A stretch of DNA of 64,000 nucleotides from Flavobacterium sp. 20NA77.7 (GCF_031326205.1 NZ_CP133721.1:930001-994000); one strand, 5' to 3'; counted from the first letter of the stretch, positions 52,421 through 61,427 are shown. Notes: a model not told the origin generated them from the letters alone. Numbers and translations are program-made.

Positions 52421-55400
52421 TTACTCGTTAACTAAAACCCATTCACCTTTTGCTAATAAAGGTTCCGCTTTTTTGTATTTCATAGTTTCACTTTTGCCAC
52501 TCATTACATGTTTAATCGTTACATTGTCGTTACGATTAATTTTTGGTTGGTCACGTGTAATTGTTTCTGTTACCGCTGGACGTTGTGGCGTGTTAGTTTC
52601 TCCATTATTTTTATTACCACCACCAAAGTCTTCTTTAGATTCTATATACTGTTCTTGTTTGCTATCATGTGCTTCTTGAATCGTATTTGCATTTTGTGAA
52701 GGTAAATTTCCTTTAAACAAGAAAGAAATTACATCTCTATTTACTTGCTCAAGCATGGCTTTAAACAAGTTAAATGCTTCAAACTTGTAAATTAATAAAG
52801 GATCTTTTTGTTCGTGCACCGCTAATTGAACAGATTGTTTCAATTCGTCCATTTTTCTTAGGTGTTTTTTCCAAGATTCATCAACGATAGCCAATGTAAT
52901 ATTTTTTTCAAAATCTGTGATTAAAGATTTTCCTGCTGTTTGATAGGCCTTGTTTAAATCAGTTACCACATTTAATGTTTTAATCCCGTCGGTAAACGGA
53001 ACAACTATACGTTCATATTGTCCATTGTTATTTTCGTAAACATCTTTGATTACTGGAAAAGCTTGGTGCGCATCTCGTTGTACTTTTTCTTCATAATAGT
53101 TATAAGCTGCTTTATAAGCTACGGCAACTATTTGTGCTGGATTTAATTTAAGAAAATCTGCTTCTGATACGGGCGAACTGATAGAAAGTGTTTTAATTAA
53201 TTGGAATTCAAATCCTTTATAATCATTAACAGCTTTTGTGTTTTCTACAATTACTTCACAAGTATCATAAATCATGTTTACAATATCAACTTTAAGACGC
53301 TCTCCTTCTAAAGCATGTCGACGACGTTTATAAACAACTTCACGTTGTGCATTCATAACATCATCATATTCTAATAAACGTTTACGTACACCAAAGTTGT
53401 TCTCTTCTACACGTTTTTGTGCTCTTTCAATAGATTTGGTCATCATGGAATGTTGAATTACTTCGCCTTCTTTTAATCCCATTCTATCCATTACTTTGGC
53501 CACTCTTTCAGAACCAAATAAACGCATCAAGTTGTCTTCTAAAGATACATAAAATTGAGAACTTCCCACATCTCCTTGACGTCCTGAACGCCCTCTTAAC
53601 TGACGGTCAACTCGACGAGAATCGTGACGTTCTGTACCTATAATAGCCAAACCACCTGCTTGTCTAACTTCTTCAGAAATTTTAATATCTGTCCCACGCC
53701 CTGCCATGTTTGTAGCAATCGTAACAACTCCTGGTTTTCCTGCTTCCGCAACAATTTCGGCTTCGCTTTTGTGCATTTTTGCATTCAATACATTGTGAGC
53801 AATACCACGCATTTTAAGCATTCGACTTAATAATTCCGATATTTCAACTGAAGTAGTACCAATTAATACAGGTCTTCCAGCTTGCGATAATTGAACTACA
53901 TCTTCAATAACCGCATTGAATTTTTCGCGTACCGAACGGTAAATTAAATCGTCGCGATCTAAGCGAGAAATAGGTTTGTTTGTTGGAATTTCTACTACAT
54001 CTAATTTGTAAATCTCCCAAAATTCACCTGCTTCAGTAACAGCAGTACCGGTCATTCCACCTAGTTTGCTATACATACGGAAATAATTTTGTAAAGTTAT
54101 CGTAGCAAAGGTTTGAGTAGCTGCTTCAATTTTTACATTTTCTTTCGCTTCAATAGCTTGGTGTAACCCGTCTGAATATCGACGGCCATCCATGATACGC
54201 CCTGTTTGTTCATCTACAATTAATACTTTGTTATCCATGATAACGTATTCTGTATCTTTTTCAAATAGGGTATAAGCTTTTAATAATTGTGTTAGGGTGT
54301 GAATGCGTTCAGATTTTACTGAAAAATCTCTGAATAAAGCTTCTTTTAATTCGCCTTCAGCTTCTATAGCAAGATTTTGTTTTTCAATCGAAGCAATTTC
54401 CATACCAATATCTGGCAATACAAAGAAATTAGCATCTGTGTCTTGAGAAAGAAACTTGATTCCGTTATCTGTTAATTCAACTTGATTATTTTTTTCTTCA
54501 ATCACAAAATATAACGCTTCATCAATTTTATGCATTTCTCTACTATTGTCTTGCATATATTGATTTTCTGTTTTTTGCAAAACTTGTTTCACCCCTTCTT
54601 CAGAAAGGAATTTAATTAAAGCTTTATTTTTTGGTAAAGCGCGGTAGGTTCTTAATAAATAGAATCCGCCTTCTTTTGTGTTTCCTTCTTTTAATAATCG
54701 TTTAGCTTCTGTTAAGCAATCTGTTGCAATTTTCTTTTGAAGGTTAAATAAGTTTTCCACTTTGGGCTTTAGCTCTAAAAATTCATGTCGATCACCATCT
54801 ACAACTGGACCCGATATAATTAAAGGTGTACGAGCATCATCAATTAATACAGAATCGACCTCATCCACAATGGCATAATTATGTTTGCGTTGCACTAAAT
54901 CTTCAGGTGCATGCGCCATATTGTCTCTTAAGTAATCAAAACCAAATTCATTGTTTGTACCATAGGTAACATCAGCTTCATAAGCTTTTCTTCGTTCTGG
55001 TGTATTTGGTTGATGGTTATCAATGCAATCTACTGTTAAACCGTGGAATTCAAATAATGGTGCTTTCCATGTGCTATCTCGACGAGCTAGATAATCATTA
55101 ACAGTTACTAAATGAACACCATTACCGGTTAGTGCATTTAAATAAATAGGTAAGGTAGCAACCAGTGTTTTACCTTCTCCGGTTTGCATTTCGGCTATTT
55201 TTCCTTGATGTAAAACAATACCTCCTATCAACTGCACATCATAGTGAATCATGTCCCAAGTAATTGCTTTTCCTGCTGCGTCCCATGAATTTGCCCAAAC
55301 AGCATTATCTCCTTCAATTTTTATATAGGGTTTTGTAGCCGATAATTCTCTATCTTTTGGTGTAGCAATAACAGTAATAGAAGTATTTTCTTTAAAACGG

Positions 55401-55762
55401 CGTGCTGTTTCTTTCACTACAGCAAAAGCTTCTGGAAGAATATCAGCTAATGCTTTTTCTGAAACTTCATAGGCTTCTTTTTCTAGTTTATCAATGTCTA
55501 GATAAATAGTTTCACGAGCATCAATATCTTGGGTATTTTCAGCTTCAGTTTTTAAAGTAGCTATTTGTGCATCTTGATGCGCACGAGCCTCTTTTATTTT
55601 TTCTTTAAAATAATTAGTTTTTGCTCTTAATTCATCGTGAGAAAGTTGCTGTAATGCATTTTCAAATGATTTAATTTTAGTAACAAGCGGTTGAATGGCT
55701 TTGATGTCGTTGGCAGACTTATCTCCAACAAATATTTTTAATATCGAATTAACTATACTCAT
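52421..55762 (-). CDS. secA: Preprotein translocase subunit SecA
   Basis: SecA drives protein export through SecYEG. The 1113-residue form is longer than the roughly 900 residues of E. coli SecA, as usual in Bacteroidetes, with extra sequence in the first part. Key motifs are EMQTGEGKTLVATLPIY (Walker A, near 188), VDEVDSVLIDDARTPLIISG (DEAD region, near 300), GRRYSDGLHQAIEAKE, ATNMAGRGTDI (near 690) and GRSGRQGDVGSSQFYVS (motif VI). The last 30 residues (VMSGKSETMKYKKAEPLLAKGEWVLVNE) replace the SEC-C zinc motif of enteric SecA. It has its own promoter and terminator. Confidence 0.98.
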   Translation of the reverse strand: MSIVNSILKIFVGDKSANDIKAIQPLVTKIKSFENALQQLSHDELRAKTNYFKEKIKEARAHQDAQIATLKTEAENTQDIDARETIYLDIDKLEKEAYEVSEKALADILPEAFAVVKETARRFKENTSITVIATPKDRELSATKPYIKIEGDNAVWANSWDAAGKAITWDMIHYDVQLIGGIVLHQGKIAEMQTGEGKTLVATLPIYLNALTGNGVHLVTVNDYLARRDSTWKAPLFEFHGLTVDCIDNHQPNTPERRKAYEADVTYGTNNEFGFDYLRDNMAHAPEDLVQRKHNYAIVDEVDSVLIDDARTPLIISGPVVDGDRHEFLELKPKVENLFNLQKKIATDCLTEAKRLLKEGNTKEGGFYLLRTYRALPKNKALIKFLSEEGVKQVLQKTENQYMQDNSREMHKIDEALYFVIEEKNNQVELTDNGIKFLSQDTDANFFVLPDIGMEIASIEKQNLAIEAEGELKEALFRDFSVKSERIHTLTQLLKAYTLFEKDTEYVIMDNKVLIVDEQTGRIMDGRRYSDGLHQAIEAKENVKIEAATQTFATITLQNYFRMYSKLGGMTGTAVTEAGEFWEIYKLDVVEIPTNKPISRLDRDDLIYRSVREKFNAVIEDVVQLSQAGRPVLIGTTSVEISELLSRMLKMRGIAHNVLNAKMHKSEAEIVAEAGKPGVVTIATNMAGRGTDIKISEEVRQAGGLAIIGTERHDSRRVDRQLRGRSGRQGDVGSSQFYVSLEDNLMRLFGSERVAKVMDRMGLKEGEVIQHSMMTKSIERAQKRVEENNFGVRKRLLEYDDVMNAQREVVYKRRRHALEGERLKVDIVNMIYDTCEVIVENTKAVNDYKGFEFQLIKTLSISSPVSEADFLKLNPAQIVAVAYKAAYNYYEEKVQRDAHQAFPVIKDVYENNNGQYERIVVPFTDGIKTLNVVTDLNKAYQTAGKSLITDFEKNITLAIVDESWKKHLRKMDELKQSVQLAVHEQKDPLLIYKFEAFNLFKAMLEQVNRDVISFLFKGNLPSQNANTIQEAHDSKQEQYIESKEDFGGGNKNNGETNTPQRPAVTETITRDQPKINRNDNVTIKHVMSGKSETMKYKKAEPLLAKGEWVLVNE

Positions 55763-55799
55763 AATTTGTTATTTAGTGCACCTTATTGGTGTTCGTTTG

Positions 55800-55807
55800 C
55801 AAAGATA
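55800..55807 (-). promoter_or_regulatory. -7 box of secA (TATCTTTG)
   Basis: The minus-strand TATCTTTG lies 37 bases before the ATG at 55762. Confidence 0.55.
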
Positions 55808-55817
55808 ACCAAAAAAA

Positions 55818-55837
55818 AAGCCTCTTGGAAGAGACTT
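55818..55837 (-). terminator. Terminator of the DUF2795 gene
   Basis: AAGCCTCT (55818-55825) pairs with AGAGACTT (55830-55837) with one mismatch. On the minus strand a run of nine T follows. It directly precedes the secA promoter. Confidence 0.75.
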
Positions 55838-55859
55838 TTTAGTTGTGTTATTATTTTTT

Positions 55860-56081
55860 TTAATATTCATCCTCGTTCCAAAGATAATCTTCGTCAGTTG
55901 GATAATCAGGCCAAATCTCTTCCATTGATTCATAGATTTCACCTTCATCTTCTATTGACTGTAAATTTTCAACCACTTCTAATGGTGCTCCAGTTCTAAT
56001 AGCATAGTCGATCAATTCATCTTTAGTAGCTGGCCAAGGCGCATCGCTCAAATAAGATGCTAATTCTAACGTCCAATACAT
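55860..56081 (-). CDS. DUF2795 family small acidic protein
   Basis: This 73-residue acidic protein begins MYWTLELASYLSDAPWPATKDELIDYAIRTGAPLEVVENL, the DUF2795 domain, and ends with the tail WPDYPTDEDYLWNEDEY. Function unknown. It is encoded upstream of secA on the same strand, with a -7 box before it and a terminator after it, so it is a separate small transcript. Confidence 0.85.
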   Translation of the reverse strand: MYWTLELASYLSDAPWPATKDELIDYAIRTGAPLEVVENLQSIEDEGEIYESMEEIWPDYPTDEDYLWNEDEY

Positions 56082-56104
56082 CTTTTATAGATTTTTAATT
56101 TATG

Positions 56105-56112
56105 CAAAAATA
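56105..56112 (-). promoter_or_regulatory. -7 box of the DUF2795 gene (TATTTTTG)
   Basis: The minus-strand TATTTTTG lies 23 bases before the ATG at 56081. Confidence 0.5.
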
Positions 56113-56243
56113 ATTTTTAAACTCAAAAAGGCAAGTTTTTTTTAAACTTTTTTTTAAATTTTTTAAGAACGTAATTTTTTAGGTCTCAGACGTTTAATTT
56201 TTAACAAATCGCCGCCTTTATATTTATATGCTTTACTTTTAAA

Positions 56244-56816
56244 TTAGGATTTTTTTGGAATCCACTTTTTTTCCTCTGCTTGTAGATCATAGGACAACTT
56301 TCGTGCCAATACAAATAAATAATCTGAAAGACGATTTAAATAACTTAGAACAGTTTCTTCAAGTGCTTCAACTTCATTTAGATACGTGGCTAAACGTTCA
56401 GCTCTACGACACACACAACGAGTTATATGACAATATGACACAGTGGTGTGACCTCCAGGTAAAACAAAATGCGTCATTGGTGGTAAAGCTGTATCCATTT
56501 CATCAATTTCTTTTTCAAGCAAATGAATATCTTCGGTAGAGATTCTATTTATTGTTAAACGAGGTTGTCCATTTTTTAAAACTTCTTTCTCGGGAGGAGT
56601 AGCCATAATAGCACCAATTGTAAATAAACGATCTTGAATTTCTAAAAGAACTTCTTTATAATGGTTTTCTATTTCTTGATCTCTAAGTAAGCCAATGTGC
56701 GAATTTAGTTCATCAATAGTACCATAACTTTCAATTCGTATGTGATGTTTAGGAACTCGAGTACCACCAAATAAAGATGTTAACCCAGTGTCACCTGTTT
56801 TTGTATATATTTTCAT
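56244..56816 (-). CDS. Cob(I)yrinic acid a,c-diamide adenosyltransferase (PduO type)
   Basis: This 190-residue enzyme adds the adenosyl group to cob(I)alamin. Motifs are MKIYTKTGDTGLTSLFGGTRVPKHHIRIESYGTIDELNSHIGL (the ATP-binding N-terminus, 1-45), FVLPGGHTTVSYCHITRCVCRRAER (near 125-150) and LNRLSDYLFVLARK (near 165). I use the ATG at 56816, which gives the family N-terminus; the frame from 56912 reads into terC. It is 20 bases downstream of terC. Its product is the cofactor for the IcmF mutase in this window and for any methylmalonyl-CoA mutase. An in-frame open stretch of 26 codons follows the stop. Confidence 0.93.
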   Translation of the reverse strand: MKIYTKTGDTGLTSLFGGTRVPKHHIRIESYGTIDELNSHIGLLRDQEIENHYKEVLLEIQDRLFTIGAIMATPPEKEVLKNGQPRLTINRISTEDIHLLEKEIDEMDTALPPMTHFVLPGGHTTVSYCHITRCVCRRAERLATYLNEVEALEETVLSYLNRLSDYLFVLARKLSYDLQAEEKKWIPKKS

Positions 56817-56836
56817 TTTTTTTCTCTCTAAATTAA

Positions 56837-57775
56837 TTACTTTTTTTGCTTTTGTATGGATATAAAAATTCCTGCTGTTAAAGCAATTGCTATAAATCCT
56901 AATGACATCCATTCTGGAAATTTAATATAATGTACTAAAAGCATTTTAACTCCAACAAATGTTAGAATGGCAATTAGGCTGTATTCTATATAGCTGAATT
57001 TTTCTAACATATTGGCCAGAAAGAAATACATGGAACGGAGTCCTAATATGGCGAATATATTTGAACTAAAAACAATAAATGGGTCTGCGGTAATAGCTAA
57101 AATAGCGGGTACACTATCTATGGCAAATAGTACATCCATTAATTCAATTACAAGTAAAGCAATAAAAAGAGGTGTTACGTAATTAATTCCGTGTTCTCTA
57201 ATAAAAAATTTCTGTCCGTGTATTTCGTGTTTAATAGGGAAAATTTTACCAATAAGTTTATAGACTTTTGAATGTTGTGGGTCAAATTCTTCTTCTTCCT
57301 TTTTGACTAACATTTTTAATGCAGTAAATACTAAAAAAGCACCAAAAACATAAGTAATCCAGTTAAATTGATTGATTAATGCTACGCCTAAAAAAATCAT
57401 TAAACCTCTGAATACTATTGCGCCTAATATACCCCAAAACAGTACGCGGTGTTGAAATTTTTGTGGTATTTTAAAAGAAGCAAAAATGATGGCTATTACA
57501 AAAATATTATCTGCACTTAACGAAAGTTCAATTAGGTATCCTGTGATATATTTTATAGACGCATCATAAGGACTTAAATGTGTGGAATTTTCAATGTATT
57601 GGTGTTTGTATAAAAGATATAATATACCAGAAAATAAAAATGAAAGTGTCACCCAAAGTAAGGTCCATTTTGAAGCTTCTTTAGAGCTAATTATATGAGG
57701 GTTTTTGTTGAAAACTCCTAAATCTAAGGCTAAAAAAACAGCTATGGCACATAAAAAAACAATCCAAACAGTCAT
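56837..57775 (-). CDS. TerC family membrane protein
   Basis: The 312-residue protein has about nine hydrophobic helices and the TerC/Alx signature. It begins MTVWIVFLCAIAVFLALDLGVFNK, with ELSLSADNIFVIAIIF (near 85), HRVLFWGILGAIVFRGLMIF (near 110) and IELMDVLFAIDSVPAILAIT (near 218). The conserved Asp residues in SADN and AIDSVPA are likely metal-binding. TerC proteins export or insert Mn and other metals, and E. coli Alx responds to pH. It has a -7 box and probably heads an operon with the adenosyltransferase gene. Confidence 0.92.
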   Translation of the reverse strand: MTVWIVFLCAIAVFLALDLGVFNKNPHIISSKEASKWTLLWVTLSFLFSGILYLLYKHQYIENSTHLSPYDASIKYITGYLIELSLSADNIFVIAIIFASFKIPQKFQHRVLFWGILGAIVFRGLMIFLGVALINQFNWITYVFGAFLVFTALKMLVKKEEEEFDPQHSKVYKLIGKIFPIKHEIHGQKFFIREHGINYVTPLFIALLVIELMDVLFAIDSVPAILAITADPFIVFSSNIFAILGLRSMYFFLANMLEKFSYIEYSLIAILTFVGVKMLLVHYIKFPEWMSLGFIAIALTAGIFISIQKQKK

Positions 57776-57793
57776 AAATTAATCAATTTTTTA

Positions 57794-57801
57794 CAAACTT
57801 A
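57794..57801 (-). promoter_or_regulatory. -7 box of the terC operon (TAAGTTTG)
   Basis: The minus-strand TAAGTTTG lies 18 bases before the ATG at 57775. Confidence 0.5.
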
Positions 57802-57824
57802 CATATATTTTTTTAGTTCTGTTG

Positions 57825-58403
57825 CTATAAATTATTTTTAATGATTTTAGAAATAGGTAGGTATCCAATGTGTAATTGGTCTTTAAATGAGTTATTAGTT
57901 CTCTCGATTTTGATTTGGTATTTATTCTTAAATATAGGATGTAAAACATCTTTAATTTTAAAAATATCGTCAACATCTATTCCGTGGTTGTCGTCAATAT
58001 GAGATTCAGCTCCCTTAAAAGAATGGCTTTCATAAAAATCTGTTTTTTTTATTTGCTTGATTGCTTCAGAAGTTGAAGTAGCTACAAGTAGTTCTTTGTA
58101 ATGAAACTCTTCAAAAGAATTTTGTAAATAACCACCTAAATTCAAAAAAAATAAATTAGTATTATTCGTTACAGCTTTTTCTTTTTGTTCAATAGAGATT
58201 GAATAAGCACCCACTTGAGTTACTTTTCTCCAACAATCAATGTGAAATTTACCTTCGCATTCTGGCCAGAAAGCTTCCATATAAGGTATCATTTCATGTA
58301 AAGAGGCTCCTATTCCAAAAAATATATCGTGTTGCTCTGTAAGTCTGTTTTTTGGTGTACATCCTATTAAAATCATGTATAAATTAAGGGTGTTTTCTTT
58401 CAT
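57825..58403 (-). CDS. DUF1543 family protein
   Basis: This 192-residue soluble protein begins NLYMILIGCTPKNRLTEQHDIFFGIGASLHEMIPYM, the DUF1543 domain (residues about 8-60), followed by CWRKVTQVGAYSISI and LFFLNLGGYLQNSFEEFHY. A second, similar half may follow (HSFKGAESHIDDNHGIDVDDIFKIKDVL), as in two-domain members. Function unknown. The start could also be the ATG 9 codons further in. It is divergent from glutamine synthetase, with an inverted repeat between them. Confidence 0.85.
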   Translation of the reverse strand: MKENTLNLYMILIGCTPKNRLTEQHDIFFGIGASLHEMIPYMEAFWPECEGKFHIDCWRKVTQVGAYSISIEQKEKAVTNNTNLFFLNLGGYLQNSFEEFHYKELLVATSTSEAIKQIKKTDFYESHSFKGAESHIDDNHGIDVDDIFKIKDVLHPIFKNKYQIKIERTNNSFKDQLHIGYLPISKIIKNNL

Positions 58404-58424
58404 ATATTAAAATTATTTTCACAT

Positions 58425-58446
58425 ACCCCTAAAAAAAATAGGGGTA
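58425..58446. promoter_or_regulatory. Inverted repeat TACCCCTA-A6-TAGGGGTA upstream of glutamine synthetase
   Basis: A perfect 8-bp inverted repeat with an all-A spacer lies 25 bases before the -7 box of glnN and 22 bases before the DUF1543 start. It could be an operator for nitrogen control or a terminator. The exact spacer length is my count from the sequence blocks. Confidence 0.4.
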
Positions 58447-58471
58447 AGATTATTTTATATTATTTTTTTTG

Positions 58472-58479
58472 TATTTTTG
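58472..58479 (+). promoter_or_regulatory. -7 box of glutamine synthetase (TATTTTTG)
   Basis: TATTTTTG ends 40 bases before the ATG at 58520. Confidence 0.5.
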
Positions 58480-58519
58480 TATCGTAAAATTAAAGGTATA
58501 ATTTTAAAAACACAACTTT

Positions 58520-60706
58520 ATGTCAACATTTCGTTTTCAAGCTTTAAGAAAGGCAACCGACAGAAAACCAGTTCATGTAGAAGAATTGGCAAAAAAATCT
58601 GAAATTTTTGGTTCTAATGTCTTCAATGACAAATCTATGCGTCAATTTTTAACTCCAGAAGCCTATAAAGCGGTTAAAGCTGCAGCAGATGGTGTAAAAA
58701 TCGATCGTAAAATTGCTGATTATATTGCATTAGGAATGAAAGAATGGGCATTGTCAAAAGGTGTAACACATTATACTCACTGGTTTCAGCCGTTAACAGG
58801 AACAACTGCAGAAAAACACGATGCTTTTTTTGAAACGTTTCCTGATGGAAGTGATCCAGTTGAAAAATTTGGTGGAAGTCAATTAGTACAACAAGAACCA
58901 GATGCTTCTTCTTTTCCAAATGGAGGTATCAGAAACACCTTTGAAGCAAGAGGATATACCGCTTGGGATCCTACATCGCCTGCCTTTATCTTTGGTACGA
59001 CTTTATGTATTCCAACCGTTTTCGTTTCCTATACAGGTGAAGCTTTAGACAACAAAACACCTTTATTAAGAGCTTTAAACGCTATTGATGCTGCAGCAAT
59101 TGATGTAGCTAAATATTTTGATAAAAATGTAAAAAGAGTTACACCAACATTAGGTTGGGAACAAGAATATTTCCTAGTAGATTCGGCTTTAGCCAATTCT
59201 CGTCCTGATTTATTAGCTACAGGTCGAACTTTATTAGGACACACTGCAGCTAAAGGGCAACAATTAGACGATCATTATTTTGGTTCGATTCCTACTCGTG
59301 TTTTAACCTATATGCGTGATTTAGAAAACGAATGTATGTTATTAGGAATTCCGGTTAAAACGCGTCATAACGAAGTAGCACCTAACCAATTTGAATTAGC
59401 GCCTATTTTTGAAGAAATCAACTTAGCGGTTGATCACAATTCCTTATTAATGGATGTGATGCAAAAAGTTGCAGAGCGTCATGATTTTAAAGTATTATTT
59501 CACGAAAAGCCATTCAAAGGCGTAAACGGTTCAGGGAAACACAACAACTGGTCATTAGCTACCGATACAGGTATTAACTTATTGAGTCCGGGAAAAACTC
59601 CAATGAGCAACTTACAATTCTTGACTTTCTTTATTAATACAATTAAAGCGGTTCATGATAACGAAGAATTGTTAAGAGCATCCATTGCTTCGGCAAGTAA
59701 CGATCACCGTTTAGGAGCAAACGAAGCGCCACCTGCGATTATTTCAGTATTCATTGGTCAACAATTGACTAAAGTATTAGCTGAATTAGAAGGGGTGTCT
59801 AACGGAAAATTATCGCCAGAAGAAAAAACCGATTTAAAATTAAACGTGGTAGGTAAATTACCAGACGTTTTATTAGACAATACCGACAGAAACAGAACGT
59901 CACCATTTGCCTTCACCGGAAACAAATTTGAGTTTAGAGCTGTAGGTTCTTCTGCAAACTGTGCGGTTTCAATGACAACGTTAAACACGATTGTGGCAAA
60001 ACAATTGAAAGACTTCAAAAAAGAAGTAGATACGTTAATTGAGAAAAAAGATTTAAAGAAAGACGAGGCTATTTTCAATGTCTTGAGAGAATACATCAAA
60101 CAAACAAAAGCAATTCTTTTTGAAGGCGACGGATACAGCGAAGCATGGGAAAAAGAAGCTAAAAAACGTGGATTAAGCAACCATAAAACCACACCTCAAG
60201 CGTTAAAAGCAAAAGTGTCTAAAAAAGCAATTGCAATGTTTGGAGAAATGGGCGTTATGAACCATGTTGAAGTAGAAGCACGTTATGAAATTGAACTAGA
60301 AGAATACGTGAAAAAAATCCAAATTGAAGGAAGGGTTTTAGGCGATATTGCTCGTAATCATGTGGTTCCAACAGCGATTCGTTACCAAAATGTATTGATT
60401 GAAAACGTAAAAGGATTGAAAGAAATCTTTGGAAAAGACTTTGAGAAAATTGCTAAAGAACAAATTTCATTAATCAAAGAAATTTCGGAACACATTGAAG
60501 GGATCAATACTAAAGTGGAAGCCATGACCGAAGAGCGTAAAAAAGCAAACACTTTAACAAATACCGAGAAAATGGCAGCTGCATATTGCGATAAAGTAAA
60601 ACCCTACTTCGAAGAAATTCGTTACCACGCTGACAAATTAGAATTGTTAGTAGACGATGAACTTTGGACTTTAACAAAATACAGAGAATTGTTATTTACG
60701 AAGTAA
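58520..60706 (+). CDS. glnN: Glutamine synthetase type III
   Basis: GSIII makes glutamine from glutamate, ammonia and ATP. At 728 residues the protein has the long type III size. Motifs are FTGNKFEFRAVGSSANCA (near 472), HNEVAPNQFELAPIFEEIN (near 286), GKHNNWSLAT (near 342), NDHRLGANEAPPAI (near 394) and the early block TAEKHDAFFETFPDG (near 96). The C-terminal 200 residues are helical, as in other GSIII. It has its own promoter, a nearby inverted repeat and a strong terminator, so it is a single-gene unit. It probably is the main route of ammonia uptake. Confidence 0.97.
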   Translation: MSTFRFQALRKATDRKPVHVEELAKKSEIFGSNVFNDKSMRQFLTPEAYKAVKAAADGVKIDRKIADYIALGMKEWALSKGVTHYTHWFQPLTGTTAEKHDAFFETFPDGSDPVEKFGGSQLVQQEPDASSFPNGGIRNTFEARGYTAWDPTSPAFIFGTTLCIPTVFVSYTGEALDNKTPLLRALNAIDAAAIDVAKYFDKNVKRVTPTLGWEQEYFLVDSALANSRPDLLATGRTLLGHTAAKGQQLDDHYFGSIPTRVLTYMRDLENECMLLGIPVKTRHNEVAPNQFELAPIFEEINLAVDHNSLLMDVMQKVAERHDFKVLFHEKPFKGVNGSGKHNNWSLATDTGINLLSPGKTPMSNLQFLTFFINTIKAVHDNEELLRASIASASNDHRLGANEAPPAIISVFIGQQLTKVLAELEGVSNGKLSPEEKTDLKLNVVGKLPDVLLDNTDRNRTSPFAFTGNKFEFRAVGSSANCAVSMTTLNTIVAKQLKDFKKEVDTLIEKKDLKKDEAIFNVLREYIKQTKAILFEGDGYSEAWEKEAKKRGLSNHKTTPQALKAKVSKKAIAMFGEMGVMNHVEVEARYEIELEEYVKKIQIEGRVLGDIARNHVVPTAIRYQNVLIENVKGLKEIFGKDFEKIAKEQISLIKEISEHIEGINTKVEAMTEERKKANTLTNTEKMAAAYCDKVKPYFEEIRYHADKLELLVDDELWTLTKYRELLFTK

Positions 60707-60716
60707 TAAAAATAGA

Positions 60717-60746
60717 AATCCCAATCAAACGATTGGGATTTTTTTG
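60717..60746 (+). terminator. Terminator of glutamine synthetase
   Basis: AATCCCAATC (60717-60726) pairs with GATTGGGATT (60731-60740) over AAAC, with a T-run. Confidence 0.92.
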
Positions 60747-60783
60747 TTTATACTTTTGAAATGGCGAGTAGCCATATGCATCT

Positions 60784-60916
60784 ATTTAACGTTCCCACGC
60801 TTGGCGTCAGTTGCGAACTTCGAAACTGATTATTTTCTATTAAAGATAATATTTCTTGCGAAATGTGAACGTGAATTTACCACAAAATTCGCAATTGCGC
60901 CAAATGTGTGTTAGTG
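60784..60916. other. Long imperfect inverted repeat, attC-like in shape, downstream of the XRE gene
   Basis: The left arm 60796-60822 and the right arm 60883-60908 match over 21 of 26 positions by eye, with one extra T in the left arm. The outer ends are ATTTAAC (60784-60790, fits RYYYAAC) and GTTAGTG (60910-60916, only partly fits GTTRRRY). The size and bulged-hairpin shape recall integron attC sites, but no integrase is in the window. It could equally be a species-specific repeat or large terminator. Confidence 0.35.
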
Positions 60917-60929
60917 GTTCGGCATTTTT

Positions 60930-61427
60930 TTATATTTTTTTTTGTTCAATGAAATCAACTAACTCAATTTTTGCTCCAAGTGCTAATGAGATTTTAGAAA
61001 GGATATCCATACCAACAGAATAACGTCCTTGTTCAATGCGACTAAGATTAGCTGCATCTATATTCGCAATTTGAGCAAGCGTTTTTGCTTCAATATTTTT
61101 TTCTTTCCGCAATTCACGGATTTTTGCTCCTATTCTTACTCTTTCTTGATGAAGTAAAATTCTCTCATCGTCTTTGTCACCTTTTCCGCCATTAATTCCA
61201 ATTCCTTCGTAATAATTCATTTGTATCCAAACCCAATATTGTATACTCATACCTGTGCTGTATCCCATATTATCTTCATAATATTTTTGGAAATAATATG
61301 CTAATCTTTCAGCATATTGTTGTTGGTCTGTTTTTGGAGTTGGAAAATAAGTGTTCCAAGTGAATTTTTCTCCGTCTTGTGCAATGACTTCAATAGTAGA
61401 GTCATCTACAAATCTTGCTTGTATCAT
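60930..61427 (-). CDS. XRE-type regulator with novel N-terminal region
   Basis: This 165-residue protein has a Cro/CI-type helix-turn-helix in its last 65 residues (RVRIGAKIRELRKEKNIEAKTLAQIANIDAANLSRIEQGRYSVGMDILSKISLALGAKIELVDF). The first 95 residues (MIQARFVDDSTIEVIAQDGEKFTWNTYF, then YYFQKYYEDNMGYSTGMSIQYWVWIQMNYY) match no family I know. It lies in a small region of non-core genes between glnN and the OmpA gene. I find no Bacteroidetes -7 box upstream of it. A 36-bp palindrome lies 66 bases upstream. Confidence 0.8.
   Translation of the reverse strand: MIQARFVDDSTIEVIAQDGEKFTWNTYFPTPKTDQQQYAERLAYYFQKYYEDNMGYSTGMSIQYWVWIQMNYYEGIGINGGKGDKDDERILLHQERVRIGAKIRELRKEKNIEAKTLAQIANIDAANLSRIEQGRYSVGMDILSKISLALGAKIELVDFIEQKKI

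Noticed and set aside
55860..56243. Frameshifted or longer DUF2795 gene
   Set aside because: The 73-residue frame has the full DUF2795 domain and a fitting promoter and terminator. The upstream A/T runs do not extend it.
59758..60192. 144-residue minus-strand open frame
   Set aside because: It is antisense to the glutamine synthetase gene, which has all its motifs there.
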